From assembly GCA_947369165.1 (NCBI GenBank), contig CANBKJ010000031.1, positions 1 to 32,744 of the forward strand: DNA of 32,744 bases, in the 5' to 3' direction. The notes under the pieces are model-generated. The model made no database searches and was not told the DNA's origin. It worked only from the letters and a program-made list of their open reading frames with translations. Each line of letters opens with the position of its first letter. Position 1 is the stretch's first letter. The DNA comes from an uncultured Lachnoclostridium sp. Its GTDB lineage: Bacteria; Bacillota; Clostridia; Lachnospirales; Lachnospiraceae. The position numbers and the translations under genes were made by a program. Below, in pieces: positions 14,322 to 23,629 of the stretch.

Positions 14322-16628
14322 ATGATACAAGGTGCGGTTTCAAAAAAAAGGTGGATATTACAGGCGGTGTTGGGATTTATGCTTGGGCGGGTGTGGATGT
14401 TTTCCATCAATCCCTTTGCCCCCGCCTATCTGTGTGCGGCAGGAGTCTACCCTGGCAGTCGGATGCTGGTGATGGTATCGGTCCTGGGAGGTGTGTTGAC
14501 TCAGGCGAGAGGGTTGAACTTTCTGCAGTATACCTTTCTAATTTTGTTGACTGGGTTTGTGCAGTATGTCATGCGGCGGATCGATGGCAAGGAGGGGAGT
14601 GTCCTTGCGGTGGCGTGCGTCAGCGGAATACTAAATTTTATTCTTGGATTTACTACAGGAGTAGTAAATAATAATACAATGGAAGCGGTCTGGCTGAGTC
14701 TGTTGGAAAGCATATGTATCGTTGCCATGGCAAATGTATTTCAGTGGGGAGTGCGATTCTTATTATATGAGGACTGGGCAAAGATTCTTGGAAATGAGGA
14801 GATGATCAGCCTCATTTCTTTGGCGGCCCTGGCTGTTTATGGAATGCCCCGGACTTTTGAGGGGGTGTACTCCTTTATTGAGACACTCAGCTATCTTCTT
14901 GTGTTGTTTGTGGGATACCGTTATGGTGCGGCGCCGGGAGCGATGGCAGGTGCGGCCGGGGGCATCCTGGCGGCGGCTTCCGGCAGTGGAATGGTTCTGG
15001 TGGGGGTATACTGTCTCCTTGGAATCGGCGTGGGAATTTTCCGGGAGATCGGGCGTATTATGAGTACCGTGGCATTTCTTGTGATGGGAATCATTATGGC
15101 ATATGTCATAAGAAATGAGGTGCTGGGAATCGTTGAGTTGCGGGGAATGGTCTCCGCGGCGATCATTTTTCTATCCATCCCAGGTTCCTTCATTCGGACT
15201 ATTGAAAACGATCTGACGAAAGATCAGGAAAATCCTTTTGCCAAGGAGGATCTGAGAACCCTTGCCAATTATAAGATCGACGGGTTCGCCACGGCATTTA
15301 AACGGCTGGCAAAATCCTTCAGTGACTTTACGGAAAAGGAACGGCAGATATCCGGTGATGAGATCCAGGAGATTTTCGACGACCTGTCTGGTAAAGTATG
15401 CCGGCAGTGTGTGAACTGTCACTACTGTTGGGAGACGAATTATGAAGAGACCTATGAGAACATAAAAAACATTCTTGCGGCGGCAAGTGAACAGGGCGTG
15501 GTGGAAGAAGAGAACATCAGTGAGAAATTTTTAAACCGCTGCCTGAGACTGGATGAATACATCGAAAAGATCAATGAGCGTATGGCGGTGGCCAGGATGA
15601 ACCTGAGCTGGCGCAATAAAATGGCAGAGAGCCGGGAGGCGATGGCAGGTCAGATGATGGAGATCGCCGAGGCACTGAAAGAATTTACAATGGAGCTGAA
15701 CCAGACGACAGAGGTGCCGGTGGAGACGAAGAAAAAAGTTCTCTTTTCCCTGCGAAGTCTGGGGATCCGGGTGAAAAATCTGTCTTTTAAAACCGACCGA
15801 AAAGGGAATCTGGAGATCTGTTTTGTGGCGAAGGCCAGGGGAAATGCCTGTATCACAAAGAAAGATGTGTGTGTGGCGCTGGAGCATGCGTTGGATCAGC
15901 GGATGTGTCCCGGCAGGTACATGAGAAATGTTATCCCAAAAGAGTACGAGGCAGTTTCCTTTGTGCGGGATATGAATTATAAGACGCTCACTGGTCTTGC
16001 CAGAGTGGCGAAAAGCGGTGAGACAGTATCTGGCGATAATTTCTCCTTTATGGAGCTCTCCACTGGGGAGCTGGTTATGGTGCTCTCGGACGGGATGGGC
16101 AGTGGAAGCCGGGCATGCCAGGACAGTGAAAATCTGGTAGAGGTACTGGAGAGTCTTATCGAGGCAGGATTCCGCAAAGAATCGGCGATTCGTCTCATGA
16201 ATACGTTATTTGTCATGTCTTATGAGGGAAAAAAGTTTACAACCCTTGACATGACAGCGATAGACCTTTATAGTGGAGAATGTGAGACGGTTAAAAATGG
16301 CGCGGCTGCCACATTTATCAAACGCTCCGAGGGTGTGGAGACTATTTTTGCCAAAACCCTTCCCATGGGCATCGATATGGAGGCGGCGCCGGAATCTACC
16401 CGGACAAGCCTGAATGATGGCGATATGGTGGTTATGGTATCGGACGGTATCATCGATGCATTTCCGGGAGAGGACAAAGAATTTTATGTGGAAAACATAC
16501 TGGAGAATATAGACAGCAACAATCCGTCAGAGGTGGCAAATGGCGTGCTGATGCAGGCACTTGCCAGAAATGCCAGGGAGGCATCGGATGACATGAGCGT
16601 GCTGGTGGCAGGAATATGGAAAAAATGA
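14322..16628 (+). CDS. spoIIE: Stage II sporulation protein E, PP2C serine phosphatase
   Basis: SpoIIE dephosphorylates SpoIIAA to release sigma-F in the forespore and also localises to the polar septum. The protein has an N-terminal region with about ten membrane helices (to about residue 290), a central cytoplasmic region with the Cys cluster CRQCVNCHYC, and a C-terminal PP2C domain (about 555-766) with the metal-site motif DGMGSGSRA, then TTLDMTAIDLYSG, VMVSDGIIDAF and SDDMSVLV. The first start codons of the open frame (14154 on) overlap divIC and the promoter; GGAGG at 14312-14316 supports ATG 14322 (or 14319), giving 768 residues, slightly shorter than the Bacillus protein. It is followed 13 bases later by tilS. 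Confidence 0.95.
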   Translation: MIQGAVSKKRWILQAVLGFMLGRVWMFSINPFAPAYLCAAGVYPGSRMLVMVSVLGGVLTQARGLNFLQYTFLILLTGFVQYVMRRIDGKEGSVLAVACVSGILNFILGFTTGVVNNNTMEAVWLSLLESICIVAMANVFQWGVRFLLYEDWAKILGNEEMISLISLAALAVYGMPRTFEGVYSFIETLSYLLVLFVGYRYGAAPGAMAGAAGGILAAASGSGMVLVGVYCLLGIGVGIFREIGRIMSTVAFLVMGIIMAYVIRNEVLGIVELRGMVSAAIIFLSIPGSFIRTIENDLTKDQENPFAKEDLRTLANYKIDGFATAFKRLAKSFSDFTEKERQISGDEIQEIFDDLSGKVCRQCVNCHYCWETNYEETYENIKNILAAASEQGVVEEENISEKFLNRCLRLDEYIEKINERMAVARMNLSWRNKMAESREAMAGQMMEIAEALKEFTMELNQTTEVPVETKKKVLFSLRSLGIRVKNLSFKTDRKGNLEICFVAKARGNACITKKDVCVALEHALDQRMCPGRYMRNVIPKEYEAVSFVRDMNYKTLTGLARVAKSGETVSGDNFSFMELSTGELVMVLSDGMGSGSRACQDSENLVEVLESLIEAGFRKESAIRLMNTLFVMSYEGKKFTTLDMTAIDLYSGECETVKNGAAATFIKRSEGVETIFAKTLPMGIDMEAAPESTRTSLNDGDMVVMVSDGIIDAFPGEDKEFYVENILENIDSNNPSEVANGVLMQALARNAREASDDMSVLVAGIWKK

Positions 16629-16641
16629 ATGGAGAACAATA

Positions 16642-18033
16642 GTGTTTAAGGATAAAGTACTAAAGTACAACAAACGGAATAAACTTTTTCATAGAGGGGA
16701 CCGGATCGTAGTGGGAGTATCCGGAGGCAAGGATTCAGTCTGCCTGCTGGATGTATTGGATCGGTGCCGGGAGGAGTTTGAATTGACACTGCTGGTGGTT
16801 CATGTCAACCATGGGATTCGCGGCGAGGCGGCAGACAGGGATGAACAATTCGTAAAGGATATGGCAGCAGACCGGGGACTGGAATGTTACAGTGAGCGTG
16901 TGAATGTCCGTGAGGCTGCCAAAGAGCGGAAAATGACAGAGGAGGAGGCAGGGCGTTTTCTCCGGTATCAGATCATGCGTCATGTGTGCATGGAAAAGAG
17001 TTTTGATAAGATCGCCGTGGCGCACCATCAGGATGACGTGGCGGAGACTGTACTTTTTCAAATGTTTCGCGGAAGCGGTCCCAGAGGGTTGTCAGGGATT
17101 CATCCCAAGCGGGAGTATGTGATTCGCCCGATCTTATTTGCGGAGGGACGGGAGATTGAAGAATATGTGCGGGAGAACAAACTGGCATACTGCGAGGATC
17201 AGACCAATTATTCTGAGGAGTATTCCAGAAATAAATTGCGGCTTCGGGTATTTCCTTATGTTGAACGGGAAATAAATAACAGAGCGAAGGCACATGTGGC
17301 AAAGGCTGCACAGAAAATTGCCCTCCAGAATGCATATGTTGAGAGGCAGGCGAAAAAAGAGTATATGCGGGTGGTGCATGCGGACCAGGGGCAGTATTAT
17401 TATAATTGTGATGAATTTGACCGGTTGGATCTCGTCATACAGATCGAGATCATCCGCCTCGTGTTGAAAAATTTTCGGGAATCGGTAAAGGATATCAGCG
17501 AAACCCATTATAAAAAATTGATTGCTATGTCCAGAATGGAGGTGGGCAAACAGGTCAGTCTGCCGGGAAAAGTATGTGTTGAGCGGAGGTATGGATGTGT
17601 CTGGTACCGAAATATAACTGATCAGAACGGAGAAATGTTTTATCAGAAATGCCAGCTTCCCTATGAAGGACTGGTGAAAATCCGAAAAGACAGAATGCGA
17701 ATTGCTATGGATGTGGTTCCCAGAAGGAAACTACCGGAAGAAATTCCAGAAAAAGACTATACGAAATGGTTGGATTATGATAAAATAAAAGGTGACTTAT
17801 GCCTTAGGAACCCAAAAGAGGGTGACTATTTTATCATGGATGCAGCGGGAAACCGAAAAAAGCTTTCCCGATATTATATTGATAAAAAAATTCCTGCGTC
17901 AGAAAGAGCAAAAGAGATTGTGCTGGCTGAAGAAAATCATGTGATCTGGGCAGTTCCGGGACGGATCAGTAATGCATATAAAGTTACTAAAGAGACCAGA
18001 TTAGTTCTAGTGGTTGTGCTGGCATGGGGATGA
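16642..18033 (+). CDS. tilS: tRNA(Ile)-lysidine synthase
   Basis: TilS attaches lysine to C34 of the CAU-anticodon tRNA-Ile, changing it from Met to Ile decoding; it is essential. The 463 residues begin with a GTG start behind GGAGA. The N-terminal PP-loop SGGKDS is at residues 27-32, followed by the family signatures VVHVNHGIRGEAADRDE and AHHQDDVAETVLFQMFRGSG, and RNKLRLRVFP. The C-terminal part has the tRNA-binding TilS-C domain (LRNPKEGDYF and KKLSRYYIDKKIPASER). The 3' end is 13 bases before hpt. The gene order tilS-hpt-ftsH is conserved across Firmicutes. Confidence 0.96.
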   Translation: MFKDKVLKYNKRNKLFHRGDRIVVGVSGGKDSVCLLDVLDRCREEFELTLLVVHVNHGIRGEAADRDEQFVKDMAADRGLECYSERVNVREAAKERKMTEEEAGRFLRYQIMRHVCMEKSFDKIAVAHHQDDVAETVLFQMFRGSGPRGLSGIHPKREYVIRPILFAEGREIEEYVRENKLAYCEDQTNYSEEYSRNKLRLRVFPYVEREINNRAKAHVAKAAQKIALQNAYVERQAKKEYMRVVHADQGQYYYNCDEFDRLDLVIQIEIIRLVLKNFRESVKDISETHYKKLIAMSRMEVGKQVSLPGKVCVERRYGCVWYRNITDQNGEMFYQKCQLPYEGLVKIRKDRMRIAMDVVPRRKLPEEIPEKDYTKWLDYDKIKGDLCLRNPKEGDYFIMDAAGNRKKLSRYYIDKKIPASERAKEIVLAEENHVIWAVPGRISNAYKVTKETRLVLVVVLAWG

Positions 18034-18046
18034 TAAGGAGAGAACG

Positions 18047-18580
18047 ATGAAAGAAGAAGTAAATGTATTATTCAAAGAAGAACAGCTTATGTCAAAGATC
18101 CGGGAGATCGCAGATCAAATCAACCGGGATTATGAAGGAAAGGAAGTATATCTGCTCTGTATCCTGAAGGGCAGTGTATATTTCACCTGTGAACTTTCCA
18201 AATATATAAAAGTTCCTGTAAAGCTTGGATTTTTAAGTGTGTCCAGCTACGGGGACGGAATGACCAGTTCCGGGGCAGTGGAGTTGAGCAATGATGTAGA
18301 CCTGGATGTAAAGGGGAAAAACGTTATCGTGGTGGAAGACATTGTGGACAGCGGAAGAACCCTCGCATTTTTGCTTCATATGCTTGCAAAACGTAAACCG
18401 GAAAGCCTGCGGCTGTGTACACTTCTTGACAAACCGGGAAGCCGTGTGACAGAAGTGGCAGTGGATTATGTGGGATTTGAAGTCCCGGACGTTTTTGTTG
18501 TTGGGTTTGGGATGGATTATGCGCAGAAATATAGGAATCTGCCATATATCGGTGAACTGGTCTTTAAGGAGGGCAAATAA
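18047..18580 (+). CDS. hpt: Hypoxanthine phosphoribosyltransferase
   Basis: Hpt salvages hypoxanthine (and guanine) by joining it to PRPP to form IMP or GMP. The 177-residue protein has the PRPP-binding loop VIVVEDIVDSGRT, the flexible-loop region SVSSYGDGMTSSG and the base-binding end VDYVGFEVPDVFVVGFGMDY. AAGGAG (18035-18040) fixes the ATG at 18047; the earlier in-frame ATG at 18014 lies inside tilS. The stop overlaps the ftsH ATG by one base (TAATG), giving tight coupling. In B. subtilis TilS and Hpt form a complex that affects ftsH transcription; whether that applies here is unknown. Confidence 0.95.
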   Translation: MKEEVNVLFKEEQLMSKIREIADQINRDYEGKEVYLLCILKGSVYFTCELSKYIKVPVKLGFLSVSSYGDGMTSSGAVELSNDVDLDVKGKNVIVVEDIVDSGRTLAFLLHMLAKRKPESLRLCTLLDKPGSRVTEVAVDYVGFEVPDVFVVGFGMDYAQKYRNLPYIGELVFKEGK

Positions 18581-20418
18581 TGAAGACATTTAAGGGCTAT
18601 GGCTTTTTTGTGCTGATGCTTCTGGTACTGGCGTTAGTATTTATCGCCAATGAATATTTTATAAATACAAACAGGGACAATTATTCGGTGACACAGTTTA
18701 AACAGGACATCATGGAGGAAAAGATCCAGAGTGTGGAAGTGAGACAAAATGCGGAGGTCCCTACAGGCGAATTGACCGCTAAGTACTCCAATGGTGAAAA
18801 ACGGGTCTATGTATCGGACGTCAACCAGATCCTGCAGTTTCTTGATGAGAAAAACTTCACCCATGTGAGGGTGGGGGATGTGGCGAGGACTCCGTGGTAT
18901 CTGGAAGTTCTGCCATATATCATCGGAGTAGTGTTGATTCTGCTGCTGTTTAGCATGATGTCCTCCAATGCCAACGGAGGCGGTGGCGGCGGAAAGATGA
19001 TGAATTTTGGCAAGAGCCGTGCCAAACTTACGATGCCGGACGATAAGGTGAAAACCTTTCAGGATGTGGCAGGTCTGGTGGAGGAAAAAGAACAGTTGGA
19101 GGAGATCGTAGATTTTCTTTCAGCTCCTGGAAAATATACAAAGCTTGGTGCCAGGATTCCTAAGGGAGTTATTATGGTAGGACCTCCGGGTACAGGAAAA
19201 ACTTTGCTGGCAAAGGCGGTTGCCGGAGAAGCAGGTGTTCCTTTTTTCAGCATTTCCGGTTCTGACTTTGTGGAAATGTTTGTAGGTGTGGGTGCCTCCA
19301 GAGTACGTGACCTCTTTGCAGAGGCAAAGAAAAATGCACCATGTATCGTATTTATTGATGAGATTGACGCTGTGGCGAGACGCCGGGGCAGCGGCCTGGG
19401 CGGCGGTCATGACGAGAGAGAGCAGACTCTGAACCAGATGCTGGTGGAGATGGATGGTTTCGGTATCAATGAGGGAATCATCGTTATGGCAGCCACAAAC
19501 CGTGTAGATATACTTGATCCGGCGATCCTGCGACCGGGAAGATTTGACCGGAAGATCACAGTGGGCAGGCCGGACGTGCGGGGAAGGGAAGAGATCCTGA
19601 AGGTTCACGCAAAGGATAAACCGCTGTCCGATGACGTAAACCTGGAAGACATCGCCAGAACTACGGCAGGTTTTGTGGGGGCTGACCTGGAAAATCTTCT
19701 GAATGAGGCAGCGATCGCGGCGGCCAGGGATAACCGGGTATTTATTGTAGAAGAAGACATCAAGAAATCCTTTATTAAGGTAGGCATCGGAGCGGAGAAA
19801 AGAAGCAAGGTTATCTCCGACAAAGATAAACGGATCACTGCCTATCATGAAGCGGGGCATGCGATCCTGTTTCATCTCCTGCCAGATGTGGGGCCGGTAT
19901 ATACCGTTTCCATTATTCCTACCGGCCAGGGAGCTGCAGGGTACACGATGCCGTTGCCGGAGAAGGATGAGCTGCATTTGACGAAGGGCAAGATGCTTCA
20001 GGACATCACCGTATGTCTTGGAGGACGGATCGCAGAAAGCATTGCCTTTGATGATGTGACAACCGGCGCTGTCCAGGATATCAAGCAGGCGACAGAAGCG
20101 GCCAGGGATATGGTTACCCGTTATGGATTCTCAGAGGAACTGGGAATGATAAATTACGATACCTCGGACGATGAAGTGTTTATAGGAAGGGATATCGCCC
20201 ACACGAAGACCTTTAGTGAGGGCACTGCAGAGATCATTGACAGAGAGGTTAAAAAGATCATTAACAGCTGTCATGAGAAAGCAACCAGCATTTTAAAAGC
20301 AAATCAGGATATTCTAGACCGGCTGGCTAAACTCCTGATCGAAAAAGAGAGGATTACCAGAGATGAGTTTGAATTGCTGTTTGAGCAAAATGACGATGAA
20401 ACCGTGGAAAATGCTTAA
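18580..20418 (+). CDS. ftsH: ATP-dependent zinc metalloprotease FtsH
   Basis: FtsH is the hexameric membrane AAA+ protease that removes misfolded membrane proteins and several regulators. The 612 residues hold an N-terminal helix (residues 8-26), an extracytoplasmic loop, a second helix (about 111-128), a Gly-rich stretch, the AAA domain with Walker A GPPGTGKT (201-208), Walker [12 protein letters not shown] and the second-region-of-homology Arg finger ([13 protein letters not shown]), and the protease domain with zinc motif HEAGH (423-427). The length is typical. It ends the spoIIE-tilS-hpt-ftsH run; its start overlaps the hpt stop by one base. Confidence 0.98.
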   Translation: MKTFKGYGFFVLMLLVLALVFIANEYFINTNRDNYSVTQFKQDIMEEKIQSVEVRQNAEVPTGELTAKYSNGEKRVYVSDVNQILQFLDEKNFTHVRVGDVARTPWYLEVLPYIIGVVLILLLFSMMSSNANGGGGGGKMMNFGKSRAKLTMPDDKVKTFQDVAGLVEEKEQLEEIVDFLSAPGKYTKLGARIPKGVIMVGPPGTGKTLLAKAVAGEAGVPFFSISGSDFVEMFVGVGASRVRDLFAEAKKNAPCIVFIDEIDAVARRRGSGLGGGHDEREQTLNQMLVEMDGFGINEGIIVMAATNRVDILDPAILRPGRFDRKITVGRPDVRGREEILKVHAKDKPLSDDVNLEDIARTTAGFVGADLENLLNEAAIAAARDNRVFIVEEDIKKSFIKVGIGAEKRSKVISDKDKRITAYHEAGHAILFHLLPDVGPVYTVSIIPTGQGAAGYTMPLPEKDELHLTKGKMLQDITVCLGGRIAESIAFDDVTTGAVQDIKQATEAARDMVTRYGFSEELGMINYDTSDDEVFIGRDIAHTKTFSEGTAEIIDREVKKIINSCHEKATSILKANQDILDRLAKLLIEKERITRDEFELLFEQNDDETVENA

Positions 20419-20507
20419 GCGATTGTGCAGGTTCTCAAAAGAGGAGAAATGATTGGGCAAAACTCACAAATTATTTTATGAAATTTATCAATGTTTGTGC
20501 ACACTTA

Positions 20508-20540
20508 TTTACGATAAGGTGATATACTTCTTATCGTAAA
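20508..20540 (+). promoter_or_regulatory. Inverted repeat enclosing a -10 sequence, candidate operator of the glycosidase gene
   Basis: TTTACGATAAG (20508-20518) and CTTATCGTAAA (20530-20540) are perfect 11-base arms around an 11-base centre that contains TATACT (20523-20528). No T-run follows, so it is unlikely to be a terminator. A repressor of the sugar-responsive kind (LacI-like or similar) bound here would cover the -10. TGTGCACA at 20497-20504 is a second palindrome just upstream. No well-spaced -35 is seen. Confidence 0.5.
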
Positions 20541-20598
20541 CCCCAATACATTATATAGTTTTTGCTACACCCCATAAGTAACAAAAATACCTTCTCCC

Positions 20599-20629
20599 AA
20601 AAGGACAGCCGACGTGAAGCTGTCCTTTT
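20599..20629 (+). terminator. Terminator-like hairpin between ftsH and the glycosidase
   Basis: AAAAGGACAGC (20599-20609) and GCTGTCCTTTT (20619-20629) form an 11-bp stem with a short T-run. It can end ftsH transcription. Since it lies after the putative promoter at 20523, it could also act as an attenuator in the glycosidase leader. Confidence 0.6.
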
Positions 20630-20664
20630 GACTATTTGGAATCATAATAATGAGGAGTATGACT

Positions 20665-22722
20665 ATGAAAACAGGAAAATTAATTCGGGAAGCAATATTT
20701 AGTTCAGGCACGGAACAGTATGTCTCACCGATGGAACCTGGGATCAATGAGCAGGTAGTGATTCGTTGCCGCACAGGAAAAGATAATGCGGATATGGTAT
20801 ATCTTGTGACAGAGAACGGGAAGATCCAGATGGAAAAAGAGAACTCTGGAGAGCTGTTTGATTATTACAAAACTACGGTACAGCTGGGTACAGAAAGTTT
20901 TGGGTACTGTTTTCTTGTCCAGCGGGGGGAGGAAAAGGTTTATTTTACGAAGAAAGGCGACGTGGATCAGCCGGAGCAGAGATTTTACTATCGTATTTTT
21001 CCAGGTTACAAGACGCCTGACTGGGCAAAGGGTGCGGTGTTTTATCAGATCTATGTGGACCGCTTTAACAACGGAGACCGCACCAACGATGTGGTGAATG
21101 ATGAGTATTCTTACATCGGTGAGCATGTAAAAGGAGTGTCAAACTGGAGCAAATATCCCGCGTCTATGGGGGTGCGGGAATTTTATGGCGGAGATCTTCA
21201 GGGAGTTTTGGATAAGCTGGATTACCTTCAGGATTTAGGCGTGGAGGTACTCTACCTGAATCCTATCTTTGTCTCTCCATCCAACCACAAATACGATACA
21301 CAGGACTATGATTATATCGATCCCCATTTTACTGTTATTCAGGAGGATGGCGGAGAGACTCTGGAAGAAGGGGATCATGACAATACCCATGCTTCCAAAT
21401 ATATAAAGCGCGTTGTGGACAAAAAGAATCTGGAGGCGTCCAATAAGTTTTTTGCCTATTTTATGGAAAAAGTACACGAGCGTGGAATGAAGGTCATTCT
21501 GGATGGTGTGTTTAACCATTGCGGATCCTTTAATAAATGGATTGACAGAGAGGGAATTTATGAGATGGATGCTTCCTATAAAAAAGGAGCATTTATAGAA
21601 GAGAAAAGTCCATATCATGATTTTTTCAAATTTTTTCCGGACGGAACCTGGCCCCGTAATACCCATTATGATGGCTGGTGGGGGCATGACACTCTGCCGA
21701 AACTGAATTATGAAGATTCGGATAAACTTTATGAATATATTATGCGCATTGCGAGAAAATGGGTATCTGCGCCTTATAATGTGGATGGATGGCGCCTGGA
21801 TGTGGCGGCGGATCTGGGACACTCCCAGGAATTTAACCACAAGTTCTGGCGGGATTTCCGAAAAAACGTGAAAGAAGCAAATCCAGAAGCGATCATACTG
21901 GCGGAGCATTATGGAGATCCTTCCTCCTGGCTGGAGGGAGATCAATGGGATACCGTGATGAACTACGATGCGTTTATGGAGCCGGTGAGCTGGTTTTTGA
22001 CCGGTATGGAGAAACACAGCGATGTCAGCCGTCCCGACTTAAAAGGAAACAGTGACCTGTTTTTTGCCCGTATGACAGAGTTTTCAGCGAGATTCAGCAT
22101 GCAGTCTCTTATGGTGGCGATGAATGAGTTATCCAATCACGATCATTCCCGGTTTTTGACGAGGACTAACGGGCGTGTTGGAAGAACGGCATCAGCCGGA
22201 CCGGAATCGGCGAATTATGGTGTGCGTAAAGCCGCCATGATGGCAGCGGTGGTTATTCAGATGACCTGGCTGGGGGCCCCTACTGTATATTATGGTGATG
22301 AAGCAGGTGTCCGCGGCTGGACTGATCCGGATAACCGACGGACCTATCCATGGGGTAAAGAGGATCATGAATTAATTCTTTTTCATAAGGAAGCTATCCG
22401 CATCCACAGGGACTATGCTGCATTCCGTTCCGGTGGGCTGATCTACCTTCTCAATGAGAGAAACCTGATTGGATATGGCCGCTTCGATGAGAAAGATAAA
22501 GCATTTGTGCTGGTGCAGGCGGGCGGTGAGAGACGCCAGGTAGAAGTGCCGGTATGGCGCCTGGAGATGCATGACGGGGAGACAATGGCGTCCATGCTCT
22601 ACAGCGACAACTCAGGATTTGACGTTAAGGCGAGAATCTATGTGGTAAAAGATGGGAAAGTAACCATAGATCTGGAGCCGGACGCGTCAATCATCGTGAA
22701 ATCTGTGGAACGGGGGTATTGA
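20665..22722 (+). CDS. GH13 alpha-glycosidase (neopullulanase/cyclomaltodextrinase type)
   Basis: This cytoplasmic enzyme hydrolyses alpha-1,4 (and some alpha-1,6) glucosidic bonds in maltodextrins, cyclodextrins or pullulan fragments. It has a CBM34-like N-terminal domain (about residues 1-120), a TIM barrel with the four GH13 regions, and a C-terminal beta domain. Region I is DGVFNH (from 280), region II GWRLDVAAD with nucleophile Asp379, region III LAEHYGD with acid/base Glu414, region IV ELSNHD with Asp493. There is no signal peptide. GAGGAG at 20652-20657 supports ATG 20665 over the ATGs at 20650 and 20659, giving 685 residues. It stands alone between terminator-like hairpins, and the inverted repeat upstream suggests local control. 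The exact substrate cannot be read from sequence. Confidence 0.92.
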   Translation: MKTGKLIREAIFSSGTEQYVSPMEPGINEQVVIRCRTGKDNADMVYLVTENGKIQMEKENSGELFDYYKTTVQLGTESFGYCFLVQRGEEKVYFTKKGDVDQPEQRFYYRIFPGYKTPDWAKGAVFYQIYVDRFNNGDRTNDVVNDEYSYIGEHVKGVSNWSKYPASMGVREFYGGDLQGVLDKLDYLQDLGVEVLYLNPIFVSPSNHKYDTQDYDYIDPHFTVIQEDGGETLEEGDHDNTHASKYIKRVVDKKNLEASNKFFAYFMEKVHERGMKVILDGVFNHCGSFNKWIDREGIYEMDASYKKGAFIEEKSPYHDFFKFFPDGTWPRNTHYDGWWGHDTLPKLNYEDSDKLYEYIMRIARKWVSAPYNVDGWRLDVAADLGHSQEFNHKFWRDFRKNVKEANPEAIILAEHYGDPSSWLEGDQWDTVMNYDAFMEPVSWFLTGMEKHSDVSRPDLKGNSDLFFARMTEFSARFSMQSLMVAMNELSNHDHSRFLTRTNGRVGRTASAGPESANYGVRKAAMMAAVVIQMTWLGAPTVYYGDEAGVRGWTDPDNRRTYPWGKEDHELILFHKEAIRIHRDYAAFRSGGLIYLLNERNLIGYGRFDEKDKAFVLVQAGGERRQVEVPVWRLEMHDGETMASMLYSDNSGFDVKARIYVVKDGKVTIDLEPDASIIVKSVERGY

Positions 22723-22792
22723 CCGCATATGGGAGAGATAAGTAGAATTTTGTGTTGGAACTATCAGACTAATTTAATATTTTAGTTTTAAG

Positions 22793-22836
22793 AAGGTATT
22801 CTTCAAGTCATTATTGGCTTGGAGGGTACCTTTTTT
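22793..22836 (+). terminator. Terminator of the alpha-glycosidase gene
   Basis: AAGGTA (22793-22798) pairs with TACCTT (22827-22832), with an inner stem of CTTCAAG and CTTGGAG using G-U pairs. T residues run from 22831 to 22836. The site is 70 bases after the stop codon. Confidence 0.75.
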
Positions 22837-22943
22837 GTTATAAAAAACTATCTCAATGACAAAAATAGTACTATATCTAAAAAGCTACAGTATATATTTA
22901 GCATACCTGCAGGTAAAATGAATTCGCAACGGGGGAAAACAAA

Positions 22944-23552
22944 ATGAAAAAGAGAATCACTAAATTATTCATATTTTTAAGTTTAGCCATATGCTGCACT
23001 GGCTGTGGTTCGCTCCGATGGGATTGATAAGTTATCAAGTGGACAAGCTTGGAAGAAAGTACTGCTCTGTTTTGGGAGATGCGGGAGATGTTTTAATTTA
23101 TTCGATCAGTGATGAGGGAACATTTCGCAATATTGATATCAAAGAGATCGATTCTCTCTCAATCAATGATAATAAGACTTTAGTGAAATTTGACATAATA
23201 AATGATTCCATATTAGCACTGTTATATGGGGAGGAGGATAGTGAAAATGAGAAATGTAATATATTTTTCTTTAACCCTTTTACGGAAGAATGTACTAAAA
23301 TGGGAACCACGATCTCTTCCGATATAATATTCGATGAAAAAGGAAATTACTACAATTTGTCGAATTCACAGCAATATATTCAGTGCTTTTCCATAGATGA
23401 ATAATAAAAAAGATAGTGCGTTTAAAGACAACCCAATAGTAGCTTTTCCTGGGTGGTTAAAAGTGAATGGTGACGACTTAGATTTCTATGTGCAAACTTA
23501 TAAGACAAATGATGGTAATGAAACAGAATGGGTACATTACTATGAAAATTGA
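22944..23552 (+). pseudogene. Broken lipoprotein gene with two frame changes
   Basis: An ATG at 22944, behind GGGGGAAAA, encodes a clear lipoprotein signal peptide ending in ICCTGC|GS, with the lipobox Cys about residue 21, but this frame stops at about 23026. The body continues in another frame (SYQVDKLGRKYCSVLGDAG, open to the stop at 23404). The last part is again in the first frame (23397-23552: DNPIVAFPGWLKVNGDDLDF to the end WVHYYEN). The three parts join into one secreted lipoprotein of about 200 residues. I do not recognise the family; short beta-rich repeats like DVLIYSISDEGTF suggest part of a propeller. The gene is somewhat more AT-rich than its neighbours. It is probably dead, unless the two sites are sequence errors. 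Confidence 0.72.
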
Positions 23553-23565
23553 AAAATACATAAAG

Positions 23566-23611
23566 AGGGGCATCTGCATGGGGGATATGAATCTCTCGTG
23601 CAGATGCCCCT
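23566..23611 (-). terminator. Terminator of the minus-strand gene at 23630
   Basis: AGGGGCATCTGCA (23566-23578) and TGCAGATGCCCCT (23599-23611) form a 13-bp stem. Read on the minus strand it is followed by a T-rich stretch, so it most likely ends the gene at 23630-24235 and may also stop the pseudogene transcript. Confidence 0.65.
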
Positions 23612-23629
23612 AAACGAATATGTTGTTTA

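Noticed and set aside
19120-19977. Long minus-strand open frame opposite ftsH
   Set aside because: It is a shadow of a highly conserved gene; its translation is rich in His, Cys and Arg with no recognisable motif.
21235-22017. Long minus-strand open frame opposite the GH13 gene
   Set aside because: Same reason: it mirrors conserved GH13 codons and has no ribosome site or motif.
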